From NCBI GenBank assembly GCA_910587905.1, contig CAJUOF010000144.1, positions 1 through 9,857 on the forward strand: a stretch of 9,857 nt of DNA. Direction: 5' to 3'. Under the pieces are notes generated by a model, which was not told the origin of the DNA, did not search any database, and saw only the letters and a program-made list of their open reading frames with translations. Source of the stretch: an uncultured Lachnospiraceae bacterium (lineage in GTDB: Bacteria; Bacillota_A; Clostridia; Lachnospirales; Lachnospiraceae). Positions 1 to 6,164 of the stretch are shown in pieces; position 1 is the stretch's first letter, and each line of letters begins with the position of its first letter. Both the position numbers and the translations under genes were made by a program.

Positions 1-453
1 GTGGGGACAAACCTGACGATCACAGTGCTCAAGAAGTTTATCAAGGGTATCAGTGTAAATAAGAAAATAGAAAATGAAATCATCGAGGAGTACCGGCATA
101 AACTTTCCATCAAGACCTCCGGGCCGGATCAGGCATGTGGAAACCTTTCCGGTGGTAATCAGCAGAAGGTGGTTATCTCCAAGTGGCTGGCGTCCGAACC
201 GAAAATTCTGATTTTGGACGAACCTACCCGAGGGATTGATGTGGGTGCCAAGCATGAGATCTATCAGTTGATGAGAAAGCTTGCCAGCGAGGGTGTTTCG
301 ATTCTTTTCATTTCCAGTGACCTTCCGGAGATCATCAATATGTCGAGTCGTGTTGTTGTCATGCATGAGGGCGAGATCGCGACTGTCCTGGACGGTGCGG
401 AAGAAGAGTTCACTCAGGTCAAGATTATGCGCTATGCCACAGGAGGGGAATAA
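1..453 (+). CDS. Sugar ABC transporter ATP-binding protein, C-terminal part (RbsA/MglA type, partial)
   Basis: This is the last 150 residues of the ATPase of a CUT2 sugar importer; the reading frame is open at base 1, so the gene starts outside the window and the first GTG here is not its start. Such proteins are normally about 500 residues with two fused nucleotide-binding domains, and this is the end of the second. Visible motifs, numbered from the window edge, are the ABC signature LSGGNQQK (49-56), Walker B ILILDEP (69-75, catalytic-position Glu74) and the D-loop GID (78-80). The switch-histidine position reads ISSD (104-107), with Ser106 in place of His, which is usual for the second domain of this family as I know it. 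The protein would sit on the inner membrane face and power sugar uptake. It ends one base before the permease start codon (stop at 451-453, ATG at 455), so the two are translationally linked. The family is certain; the sugar cannot be read from this part. Confidence 0.95.
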   Translation: MGTNLTITVLKKFIKGISVNKKIENEIIEEYRHKLSIKTSGPDQACGNLSGGNQQKVVISKWLASEPKILILDEPTRGIDVGAKHEIYQLMRKLASEGVSILFISSDLPEIINMSSRVVVMHEGEIATVLDGAEEEFTQVKIMRYATGGE

Positions 454-454
454 A

Positions 455-1441
455 ATGGAGAATAAGAAAAATAAGTCGAGTTTTATAAAAAGTATGGAGC
501 AATATGCGGGAACTTTGACCATCCTGGTTTTGCTGATGGTCGTTCTCTGGATCACGACAAAGGCATTTATGACAGTAGATAACTTGGTCTCTGTGCTGAG
601 AAACATCTGTGTGAATGCTCTTCTGGCCGCAGGTATCACCTGCGTCATTATCATCGGCTGTATTGATCTGTCTATCGGTTCGACGGTTGCGGCGACCAGC
701 GTACTTGCGGTTGTTTTGAACACCGGACTTGGCTGGAACGTGTGGCTTTCTGTTCTGATCGCTATTTTGGCCGGCGGCCTGGTTGGAGCGCTCAATGGCG
801 TGATCCGTGCGGCGACGATGCTGCCTCCGTTCATCATCACTCTTGCGACGCAGCAGGCGATTCGCGGTGTAGCTTTTATTTTTACCGGCGGCGCCCCCAT
901 TGTTTCTACAGATGCTAGTTTCAATGCGATTGGAAAAAGTAGCTTTCTCGGCCTGCCTGTTATTTTCTATATCATGGTAATCTCTTTGATTATTGTGGGC
1001 TTGATCTTAGGCCGGACCCGTCTTGGCCGTCATATGTATGCAGTTGGCGGCAACATGGAGGCGGCGAAGCATTCCGGTATCTCTTATGCGAAGGTCTCTA
1101 TTGCCGCTTACACCATCATGGGTCTGCTTGCAGGTCTCTCCGGTGTGATTGCGGGATCCAGACTGAGCACCGGACAGCCTACCATCGGTCAAGACTACAG
1201 TACAGATGCCATTGCGGCTGCTGTTATCGGCGGGACTGCGTTCAGCGGCGGTTACGGAACCATTTTCGGTTCCTTCCTCGGAGCCTGTATCATCGGTGTG
1301 CTGAACTCTGGTATGACCCATCTGAAGATTGACAGCTACTGGCAGATGGTTGTGAAGGGTATTTTGATCCTGCTGGCCGTTTACTACGATTCCATCAAGG
1401 GTAAGATCAAGATCGGAAAGAAAAAGAAAGCGGTGGCTTAA
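455..1441 (+). CDS. Sugar ABC transporter permease (RbsC-like, CUT2 family)
   Basis: Inner-membrane channel subunit of the importer, 328 residues, the usual length for the BPD_transp_2 (RbsC/AraH/XylH) family. A short Lys-rich cytoplasmic N-terminus is followed by many hydrophobic helices, the first at about residues 19-35. Family motifs are GCIDLSIGS (68-76), PPFIITLATQ (124-133), the cytoplasmic coupling loop GRHMYAVGGNMEAAKHSGIS (191-210), and AAVIGGTAFSGGYGT (255-269). The C-terminus is strongly basic (GKKKKAVA). The ATG at 455 is chosen because AGGAGGGG at 441-448, inside the end of the ATPase gene, lies 6 bases before it; the same frame is open upstream to 281, but that stretch overlaps the ATPase coding frame and has no transporter character. 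It likely pairs as a homodimer with the upstream ATPase and takes sugar from the binding protein encoded next. The gene order ATPase-permease-binding protein matches rbsA-rbsC-rbsB. Confidence 0.95.
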   Translation: MENKKNKSSFIKSMEQYAGTLTILVLLMVVLWITTKAFMTVDNLVSVLRNICVNALLAAGITCVIIIGCIDLSIGSTVAATSVLAVVLNTGLGWNVWLSVLIAILAGGLVGALNGVIRAATMLPPFIITLATQQAIRGVAFIFTGGAPIVSTDASFNAIGKSSFLGLPVIFYIMVISLIIVGLILGRTRLGRHMYAVGGNMEAAKHSGISYAKVSIAAYTIMGLLAGLSGVIAGSRLSTGQPTIGQDYSTDAIAAAVIGGTAFSGGYGTIFGSFLGACIIGVLNSGMTHLKIDSYWQMVVKGILILLAVYYDSIKGKIKIGKKKKAVA

Positions 1442-1510
1442 CCAAAATATTTTTATAGATGCTGTTTCACAATGATTACATAGAAAGACTTATAAAAATG
1501 GAGGAAAAAG

Positions 1511-2680
1511 ATGAAGAAATCAAGATTATTCGCATTGATTCTTGCAATGGTGCTGGTGGTATCCAGCCTTGCTGCATGCGGTGGCTCAGATGACAAAGAC
1601 ACGACGGCTGCTCCCGCGGCGAACACCGAAGCTCCCAAGGAAGAGACTGACGCTCCTGAGGACACGACGGTTGCTCCTGCAGATACTACGGAAGCTGCAG
1701 GAACGGAAGCTGCAGAGACGAACGCGGCTGCCGAAGGTACTGCTTTTGTTGACCAGGCTAAGATGGAACTGAAAAAGGATCTGATCGGGGTGGGCCGCGA
1801 CGTTAAGATCGCCCTCATCGTAAAACAGAGAAGTGAGCTTTTCTATGCTTCCATCGAGAGTGGTTTTATGTCCGCAGTAGAAGAGGCTCAGGCGATGGTT
1901 GATTACAACATCGAAGCCCAGGTTCTGGATGACAACACCGATCTTGCCAAAGAGCTTGAGAACGTGCAGTACACCATTGACAATGGATTTGACATTGTTG
2001 TTTTCGTAGCCATGGATCCCAAGAGCTCTGTGCCCGCATTTGAGACTCTGGTTGCCTCTGATGTGAAGACCCTGATCGTTGACGCTCCTTGTGACGGCAG
2101 CGAGAAGTGTGACGCTGTTATCGTATCCGCCAATGAGGAAGCTGGACGTATGCAGATGGAGAAACTTTGTGAACAGCTTGGCGGAAAAGGAAACGTCCTT
2201 ATTCTGACAGACTCCACCAACCCCAACGCTGCAATCCGTGAGCAGGGCGCTATGGCCGAGCTTGAGAATTGGCCTGATGTGAAGATCATCGCTGAGGGCG
2301 AGGGTGATATCCCTACCGTTAACGTTGATAAGGCTCAGCAGAAGATGAACGAGCTGTATCAGGTATATGGTTCTGAGATCAATGGTATCTGGACATTCTC
2401 CGATACTCCTGCACAGGGCGCGATCGCTGCTCTTCAGGAATCTGGCAACAAGGATATCGTTGTAACCGGAATCGATGGCAATGCTGTTGCAAAGCAGATG
2501 ATTCAGGATGGCCTTATGTATGGTACTGCTGCTCAGTTCCCGAACGCCCTTGGTTATGACGGCGTTGTGGCCGGCCTTGAGATTCTTGCCGGTACTTATG
2601 ATCAGGAGCAGACGATCTACGTTCCTGTTCAGTGGATCGATTCCAGCAACGTAGATGAATACGCTGCATTTGATCAGTAA
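1511..2680 (+). CDS. Sugar ABC transporter substrate-binding lipoprotein (Peripla_BP_4 type)
   Basis: Extracellular sugar receptor of the importer, 389 residues. Residues 1-22 form a lipoprotein signal peptide (KK, hydrophobic core, LAAC lipobox), with Cys23 as the lipidated residue. A tether rich in Ala, Thr, Glu and Pro (about 29-77) follows; its DNA carries short in-frame repeats (GACACGACGG at 1598 and 1661, GGAAGCTGCAG at 1690 and 1705). The two-lobe binding domain begins near residue 97 (VKIALIVKQRSELFYASIESGF). Hinge and ligand-side segments typical of ribose/galactose-binding proteins are present: VVFVAMDP (163-170), TGIDGNAVAKQMIQDG (319-334) and GTAAQFPNALGYDGVVAG (338-355). An ATG 6 bases after GGAGGA (1500-1505) gives a clear start. 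Three extra cysteines (194, 200, 220) lie in the mature domain. It is 69 bp downstream of the permease, in the same operon. The class is certain; the ligand is unknown, though the downstream epimerase suggests a ketose or a related rare sugar. Confidence 0.95.
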   Translation: MKKSRLFALILAMVLVVSSLAACGGSDDKDTTAAPAANTEAPKEETDAPEDTTVAPADTTEAAGTEAAETNAAAEGTAFVDQAKMELKKDLIGVGRDVKIALIVKQRSELFYASIESGFMSAVEEAQAMVDYNIEAQVLDDNTDLAKELENVQYTIDNGFDIVVFVAMDPKSSVPAFETLVASDVKTLIVDAPCDGSEKCDAVIVSANEEAGRMQMEKLCEQLGGKGNVLILTDSTNPNAAIREQGAMAELENWPDVKIIAEGEGDIPTVNVDKAQQKMNELYQVYGSEINGIWTFSDTPAQGAIAALQESGNKDIVVTGIDGNAVAKQMIQDGLMYGTAAQFPNALGYDGVVAGLEILAGTYDQEQTIYVPVQWIDSSNVDEYAAFDQ

Positions 2681-2760
2681 TTTTAATCGAAATACCAAAG
2701 CAATCTGAAATTTAGATTATCACGACATCTATGAAATTCTATGTAATCATATTTGCAATG

Positions 2761-2786
2761 CTCTTGCCCGCTTATGCGGGCAAGAG
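2761..2786 (+). other. Perfect 11-bp intergenic hairpin (mRNA processing or attenuation element)
   Basis: CTCTTGCCCGC (2761-2771) and GCGGGCAAGAG (2776-2786) pair without mismatch around a TTAT loop, 80 bases after the binding-protein stop codon. The sequence after it (TTACATTATAACAAA) has no real T-run, so it is not a classic strong terminator. A hairpin here would let the binding-protein mRNA be more stable, or more abundant, than that of the downstream epimerase, as is known for rbsB- and malE-like genes. The structure is seen directly; the role is inferred. Confidence 0.7.
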
Positions 2787-2843
2787 TTACATTATAACAA
2801 ATAACAACAAATTTTTCGTATAACCAACAGAGGAGGTATTGCA

Positions 2844-3737
2844 ATGAATAAAATCGGACTTCACTATGCGTATTGGATCGGCACGGAGGCCGTTGATGCG
2901 GGGGCATATAAATGGCTGGAGATGGCAAAGAAGGCGGGCTGCGACGTGAATGAGATCGGGATGCAGGCCATCCTTGATATGACGACGGAAGAACGCCATG
3001 AGTATAAAAAAGCTGTGGCAGATGCAGGAATGTATCTCTCCATCAATGACGGATGGACGGTAAAGGACGATATTGCGGCGGATGATCCTGCCGTGAGACG
3101 TGTCGGTATCGAGAAAGCAAAGAGAGTCCTTCAGGCGATGTATGAGGTGGGGGCCGACCGCTGGAGCGGCATCAATTATTCCCAATGGCTTCGCCGCCCG
3201 GGGGTGCAGGTATGCACGCCTGAATATAAGGAGCATGTCCGTGATTTGAGTCTTGAGAGCATGCGTGAGATCATTAAGACGGCCGAGGACTGTGGAGTGG
3301 ACTACTGCTTCGAAATTGTCAATCGTTTTGAGCAGTTTATCATGAACACCGCCCAGGAGGGCGTTCAGTTCTGTGAAGATCTCGGCTCTCCCAATGCGAA
3401 GCTTTTGCTGGACACCTTCCATATGAATATTGAAGAGGACAACACCGCGGACGCGATCAAATATGCGCAGTCCAAAGGACGTATGGGACACCTTCATGTA
3501 GGCGAATCCAACCGTCGTGTCCCCGGATTTGAGGGCAAGACCAACATGGATTGGGATGCGATCATGGGGGCTGTGAAGGAGAGCGGTTATTCAGGTTACA
3601 TCGTCATGGAACCCTTCATGACCATGGGGAATACGGAGATCTGCTGCTGGCGTGATATGAGCCATGGTGCGGATGTCGAGACGATGATTGGATATGCAAA
3701 GGACGGCGCTGCATTCTTGCGCAGCAAGCTTGCATAA
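2844..3737 (+). CDS. Ketose 3-epimerase, D-tagatose/D-psicose (allulose) 3-epimerase family
   Basis: Predicted cytoplasmic, metal-dependent TIM-barrel enzyme of 297 residues that interconverts ketoses differing at C3 (for example D-fructose/D-allulose or D-tagatose/D-sorbose). It matches what I recall of the Agrobacterium D-psicose and Pseudomonas D-tagatose 3-epimerases through FEIVNRFE (156-163), LDTFHMNIEED (189-199), GHLHVGESNRRVPG (215-228) and VMEPF (254-258). By that alignment the metal ligands are Glu157, Asp190, His218 and Glu256, with Glu157 and Glu256 as the acid/base pair; Glu163, His193 and Arg224 match sugar-contacting residues. All are present, so it should be active. The start is the ATG 7 bases after AGGAGG (2831-2836). 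It lies 163 bp after the binding-protein gene and ends 15 bp before a strong terminator, so it is probably the last gene of the sugar operon. Substrate preference cannot be told from sequence; L-ribulose- or erythrulose-type substrates are also possible. No sugar kinase or regulator of the operon is inside the window. Confidence 0.88.
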   Translation: MNKIGLHYAYWIGTEAVDAGAYKWLEMAKKAGCDVNEIGMQAILDMTTEERHEYKKAVADAGMYLSINDGWTVKDDIAADDPAVRRVGIEKAKRVLQAMYEVGADRWSGINYSQWLRRPGVQVCTPEYKEHVRDLSLESMREIIKTAEDCGVDYCFEIVNRFEQFIMNTAQEGVQFCEDLGSPNAKLLLDTFHMNIEEDNTADAIKYAQSKGRMGHLHVGESNRRVPGFEGKTNMDWDAIMGAVKESGYSGYIVMEPFMTMGNTEICCWRDMSHGADVETMIGYAKDGAAFLRSKLA

Positions 3738-3752
3738 TTGATATTGAGTTGG

Positions 3753-3794
3753 ACGACAAAACGGCGGGATTTTTGGATCCCGCTGTTTTGTCGT
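3753..3794 (+). terminator. Rho-independent terminator of the sugar operon
   Basis: A stem of 17 pairs (16 Watson-Crick and one G-U at 3763/3784) is formed by 3753-3769 and 3778-3794, with a further T-A pair closing a 6-base loop. The GC-rich core (GGCGGGA/TCCCGCT) is flanked by ACAAAAC on the left and GTTTTGT on the right. It therefore has a T-run after the core on both strands and could stop transcription in either direction. It lies 15 bp after the epimerase stop codon and 19 bp before the glycerol kinase promoter, insulating the two units. Confidence 0.88.
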
Positions 3795-3813
3795 GGAGGC
3801 GCGGCAAAGAGGA

Positions 3814-3842
3814 TTGAAATATCGTTCCATTGGCGATACAAT
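3814..3842 (+). promoter_or_regulatory. Sigma-A-type promoter of glpK
   Basis: TTGAAA (3814-3819) and TACAAT (3837-3842) are separated by exactly 17 bases, with one mismatch from consensus in each box. Transcription should start near 3849-3850, giving a leader of about 27 bases that includes the ribosome binding site. The promoter lies just after the operon terminator, so glpK appears to be transcribed independently. I found no good catabolite-repression (cre) match over it. Confidence 0.75.
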
Positions 3843-3859
3843 AAAACAAGGCAGAAAAC

Positions 3860-3872
3860 GGAGAGGAGGAGG
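3860..3872 (+). promoter_or_regulatory. Ribosome binding site that fixes the glpK start at GTG 3877
   Basis: The purine-rich run GGAGAGGAGGAGG contains two overlapping Shine-Dalgarno matches and ends 4 bases before GTG 3877. The same frame stays open upstream to a GTG at 3793, but that codon is inside the terminator hairpin and upstream of the promoter. An in-frame ATG at 3892 is possible but would remove the start of the conserved beta-strand. Confidence 0.8.
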
Positions 3873-3876
3873 TAGT

Positions 3877-5382
3877 GTGGCGAACTATGTAATGGCATTG
3901 GATTCTGGGACCACCAGCAACCGGTGTATTCTGTTTAATGAGAAGGGGGAAATGTGCAGCGTTGCCCAGAAGGAGTTTACCCAGTTTTTTCCGAAGCCGG
4001 GCTGGGTTGAGCACGATGCGGAGGAAATTTGGTCCACTCAGCTTGAGGTGGCGTTAAAGGCGATGGAAAATGTGGGCGCAACGGCGGCGGACATTGCAGC
4101 GATCGGCATCACCAACCAGAGAGAAACGGCCATCGTATGGGATAAGGCGACGGGGGCGCCGGTCTATCATGCGATCGTATGGCAATGCCGAAGAACCTCC
4201 GAGTATTGTGATTCCCTGAAGGAAAAGGGATTGGTGGATGCATATCGGGAAAAGACAGGCCTGGTGATCGACGCTTACTTTTCTGCCACAAAGATCAAGT
4301 GGATTTTGGATCATGTGGAGGGTGCCAGGGAGCGGGCCGAGCGGGGAGAGCTTCTCTTCGGGACTGTGGAGACCTGGCTGATCTGGAAGTTGACTAAGGG
4401 AAAAGTTCATGTGACGGATTATTCCAATGCATCCCGCACCATGCTTTTTAATATTCGGACGCTGCAGTGGGATCGGGAGATCCTTCGGGAACTTGGGATT
4501 CCGGAATGCATGCTTCCGGAGGTAAAGGCATCCAGTTGTGTTTACGGGGAGTGTGACCCGCAGTTTTTTGGTGCGCCGATTCCCATCGGCGGGGCGGCGG
4601 GAGATCAGCAGGCAGCGCTGTTTGGGCAGACCTGTTTTCAGGCCGGGGAAGCGAAGAATACCTACGGAACCGGCGGCTTTTTGCTGATGAACACGGGGGA
4701 TGCGCCGATCTATTCCCAAAATGGTTTGGTGACCACCATTGCCTGGGGATTGGACGGAACGGTGACTTATGCGCTGGAGGGGTCCATTTTCGTGGCTGGT
4801 GCGGCGGTTCAGTGGCTCCGGGACGAGCTTAAATTTATCGATTCTGCCATGGATTCGGAGTATATGGCGAAGAAGGTGGAAGATACCGGCGGCTGCTATG
4901 TGGTGCCGGCCTTTACGGGACTTGGAGCCCCCCACTGGGATCAGTATGCGAGGGGAACGATTGTGGGGCTGACCAGGGGCGTGAATAAGTATCATATTGT
5001 CCGGGCGACTCTGGAGTCCATCTGTTATCAGGTCAATGACGTGTTACAGGCCATGAAGGCGGATTCCGGTATGGATTTAAGTACCCTCAAAGTGGACGGG
5101 GGCGCCAGCGCCAACAATCTTCTCATGCAGATGCAGGCGGATTTAAGCAATGCACCGGTTCACCGTCCCCGCTGTGTGGAGACGACGGCCATGGGGGCTG
5201 CTTACCTGGCGGGGCTAGCGGTCGGCTACTGGAGGGGAGTGGACGACATCCGGGAGAACTGGGAGATCGACCGAGTTTTTGAGCCGGAGATATCTGAAGA
5301 AGAGCGGAGAGAAAAGATCAAAGGCTGGAACAAAGCTGTGAAATGCTCCTATGGATGGGCGAAAGAGGAAGCAAACGAATAA
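3877..5382 (+). CDS. glpK: Glycerol kinase
   Basis: ATP-dependent phosphorylation of glycerol to sn-glycerol 3-phosphate in the cytoplasm, trapping glycerol and feeding glycolysis or lipid synthesis. At 501 residues from the GTG start it has the normal length of this FGGY-family enzyme. Motifs in order: ALDSGTTSNR (7-16, Asp9 at the ATP/Mg site), GITNQRET (77-84, Arg82 and Glu83 glycerol contacts), YFSATKIKWILD (134-145), GTVETWLIWKL (162-172), GGAAGDQQAALFGQ (238-251, Asp243 catalytic base), NTYGTGGF (261-268), FTGLGAPHWD (346-355) and DGGASANNLLMQ (407-418). In many Firmicutes enzymes a histidine just before the F(F/Y)G segment is phosphorylated by HPr; here this segment reads DPQFFG (227-232), with Gln229 at that place, so this PTS control may be absent. 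No glpF or glpD is adjacent. It has its own promoter and terminator. Confidence 0.96.
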   Translation: MANYVMALDSGTTSNRCILFNEKGEMCSVAQKEFTQFFPKPGWVEHDAEEIWSTQLEVALKAMENVGATAADIAAIGITNQRETAIVWDKATGAPVYHAIVWQCRRTSEYCDSLKEKGLVDAYREKTGLVIDAYFSATKIKWILDHVEGARERAERGELLFGTVETWLIWKLTKGKVHVTDYSNASRTMLFNIRTLQWDREILRELGIPECMLPEVKASSCVYGECDPQFFGAPIPIGGAAGDQQAALFGQTCFQAGEAKNTYGTGGFLLMNTGDAPIYSQNGLVTTIAWGLDGTVTYALEGSIFVAGAAVQWLRDELKFIDSAMDSEYMAKKVEDTGGCYVVPAFTGLGAPHWDQYARGTIVGLTRGVNKYHIVRATLESICYQVNDVLQAMKADSGMDLSTLKVDGGASANNLLMQMQADLSNAPVHRPRCVETTAMGAAYLAGLAVGYWRGVDDIRENWEIDRVFEPEISEEERREKIKGWNKAVKCSYGWAKEEANE

Positions 5383-5385
5383 GAG

Positions 5386-5431
5386 AAACCCGTCTGCGAG
5401 ACCGGAACAGGTCACCTTGCAGACGGGTTTT
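5386..5431 (+). terminator. Terminator between glpK and the convergent minus-strand gene
   Basis: AAACCCGTCTGC (5386-5397) pairs perfectly with GCAGACGGGTTT (5419-5430), followed by one more T and TCCCGTGTTT. A small inner GACC/GGTC helix (5400-5403 with 5410-5413) can form in the loop. It starts 4 bases after the glpK stop codon. On the minus strand the same hairpin lies 29 bases beyond the stop of the convergent gene and is followed by CTCTTATTC, so it can probably serve both genes, less strongly in that direction. Confidence 0.88.
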
Positions 5432-5458
5432 CCCGTGTTTAATCGTATAACAGACTCT

Positions 5459-5962
5459 CTATTTCTGCTTTTTGCCGCCGCCTTTTGCCGCGGTTTTTGT
5501 TGTGCTTTTCGGATCGGGGGCTTTGTCCTTGTTCCGGCCAAAGCGTTTTTTCTTTTTCGGCGGGGGAGTGATCGCTCCGCCGCGGACGCTCTTCACGGCG
5601 GTAATATAGATACCGCTGATGACTACCTTGGCCTCCTGCTTCACAGGGAGGACGGCAAACACCTTCTCGTCGCACATCATGGTCATGATCTTCGGACCAA
5701 TTTTCGCCTTCACAATGGGCACCTTGGCTCTCCGCAGATACTTTGGCGTCTGTTCATACACCATCTTGGGGAGTCCGGCATCCCTTAACCTCAGCCGTTT
5801 TTTATCTATGACCAGCATGGATACGGTCTGGGCCATGGCTTCCATCATGGACTGCTGCTGGGCCTGCTTTTTCTGCATCTTCGTTCCCAGAAAATAGAGG
5901 CCGGCCAGAATAGCGACCAGAACCGCCAGAATGATAAGTACAATTGTCAACCATAAAGGCAT
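5459..5962 (-). CDS. Unknown membrane-anchored basic protein (167 aa)
   Basis: I do not recognise a characterised family. The 167-residue protein starts with one hydrophobic helix (about residues 4-26, LTIVLIILAVLVAILAGLYF). A Gln/Met-rich amphipathic stretch follows (KMQKKQAQQQSMMEAMAQ, 28-45), then a mixed domain of about 80 residues (VSMLVIDKKRLRL to ITAVKSVRGG, 47-129). The tail (about 130-167) is low-complexity, very rich in Lys, Pro and Gly (PPPKKKKRFGRNKDK, GGGKKQK). With no signal-peptidase motif, a single-pass anchor with the basic domain in the cytoplasm is the simplest topology. The tail could bind nucleic acid, ribosomes or acidic lipid; that is inference only. The start is well supported: AGGAGGT (complement of 5971-5977) lies 8 bases upstream and a near-consensus promoter lies further up. 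The gene stands alone, converging on glpK and diverging from rpoB. Confidence 0.85.
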   Translation of the reverse strand: MPLWLTIVLIILAVLVAILAGLYFLGTKMQKKQAQQQSMMEAMAQTVSMLVIDKKRLRLRDAGLPKMVYEQTPKYLRRAKVPIVKAKIGPKIMTMMCDEKVFAVLPVKQEAKVVISGIYITAVKSVRGGAITPPPKKKKRFGRNKDKAPDPKSTTKTAAKGGGKKQK

Positions 5963-6037
5963 CGGGGAGTACCTCCTGAAATTTTCTCACGTACAGGCAA
6001 TGCACCCGGAGGGTACTTAGCCAAACGGGTATCCTGC

Positions 6038-6066
6038 ATTATATCATTATTTCAGACAAGTTGCAA
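6038..6066 (-). promoter_or_regulatory. Sigma-A-type promoter of the 167-aa unknown gene
   Basis: Read on the minus strand, TTGCAA (6066-6061) and a perfect TATAAT (6043-6038) are separated by exactly 17 bases. The start would be near 6031, leaving a leader of about 68 bases that contains a small ACCC-TCC-GGGT hairpin and the AGGAGGT ribosome binding site. The near-consensus boxes suggest a strong housekeeping promoter, which supports the unknown gene being real and well expressed. Confidence 0.78.
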
Positions 6067-6081
6067 GCGGATTGGGAGGGG

Positions 6082-6125
6082 AAAATGCATAAAAGATGTA
6101 AAAAATGGCAATTATAAGAAAAAAA
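6082..6125. promoter_or_regulatory. Helically phased A-tracts upstream of the rpoB promoter (UP-element / curved DNA)
   Basis: Five A/T tracts lie on the + strand: AAAA (6082-6085), AAAA (6091-6094), AAAAAA (6100-6105), AATT (6110-6113) and AAAAAAA (6119-6125). Their centres are 9, 10, 9 and 10.5 bp apart, close to one helical turn, which is the arrangement known to give intrinsic DNA bending. The block covers about -83 to -40 relative to the predicted rpoB start, where UP elements contact the polymerase alpha subunits. It also fills most of the gap between the two divergent promoters. Confidence 0.6.
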
Positions 6126-6129
6126 TGAA

Positions 6130-6158
6130 TTGACAGCTTGACTTCAAGGTGATAAGAT
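6130..6158 (+). promoter_or_regulatory. Promoter of rpoB (consensus -35, extended -10)
   Basis: A perfect TTGACA (6130-6135) and TAAGAT (6153-6158) are separated by 17 bases. TG at 6150-6151 makes an extended -10 element that offsets the weaker -10 hexamer. The start should fall near 6165, about 130 bases before the rpoB start codon. This suggests rpoB is transcribed from its own promoter rather than by read-through from ribosomal protein genes. Confidence 0.7.
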
Positions 6159-6164
6159 GTAATG

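Noticed and set aside
1442..1510. Possible promoter between the permease and binding-protein genes (TTTCAC and TTATAA)
   Set aside because: The boxes are poor and 19 bases apart; AT-rich intergenic DNA explains them.
1590..1740. Short direct repeats in the binding-protein gene as a possible mobile or regulatory repeat
   Set aside because: They are in frame and encode the Ala/Thr/Glu/Pro tether that follows the lipobox; low-complexity coding sequence explains them.
1586..2698. A 370-codon open frame on the minus strand opposite the binding-protein gene
   Set aside because: It mirrors the codon pattern of a well-supported lipoprotein gene on the + strand, has no recognisable domain, and starts in the intergenic region without a ribosome binding site. 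Long antisense frames are common opposite GC-biased coding sequence.
2764..2798. Possible promoter before the epimerase (TTGCCC and TATAAC)
   Set aside because: The spacing is about 23 bases and the -35 candidate lies within the perfect hairpin; no better pair was found in 2681-2843.
2787..3497. A 236-codon minus-strand frame opposite the epimerase gene
   Set aside because: The + strand encodes an epimerase with its full catalytic set; the antisense frame has no motif and is a shadow.
3814..3832. Catabolite-repression (cre) operator over the glpK promoter
   Set aside because: The only central CG (3823-3824) gives too many mismatches to the cre consensus, including the outer TG and CA.
3793..3876. 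N-terminal extension of GlpK from an upstream GTG at 3793
   Set aside because: That codon is inside the terminator hairpin and upstream of the promoter; the strong ribosome binding site and family length both point to GTG 3877.
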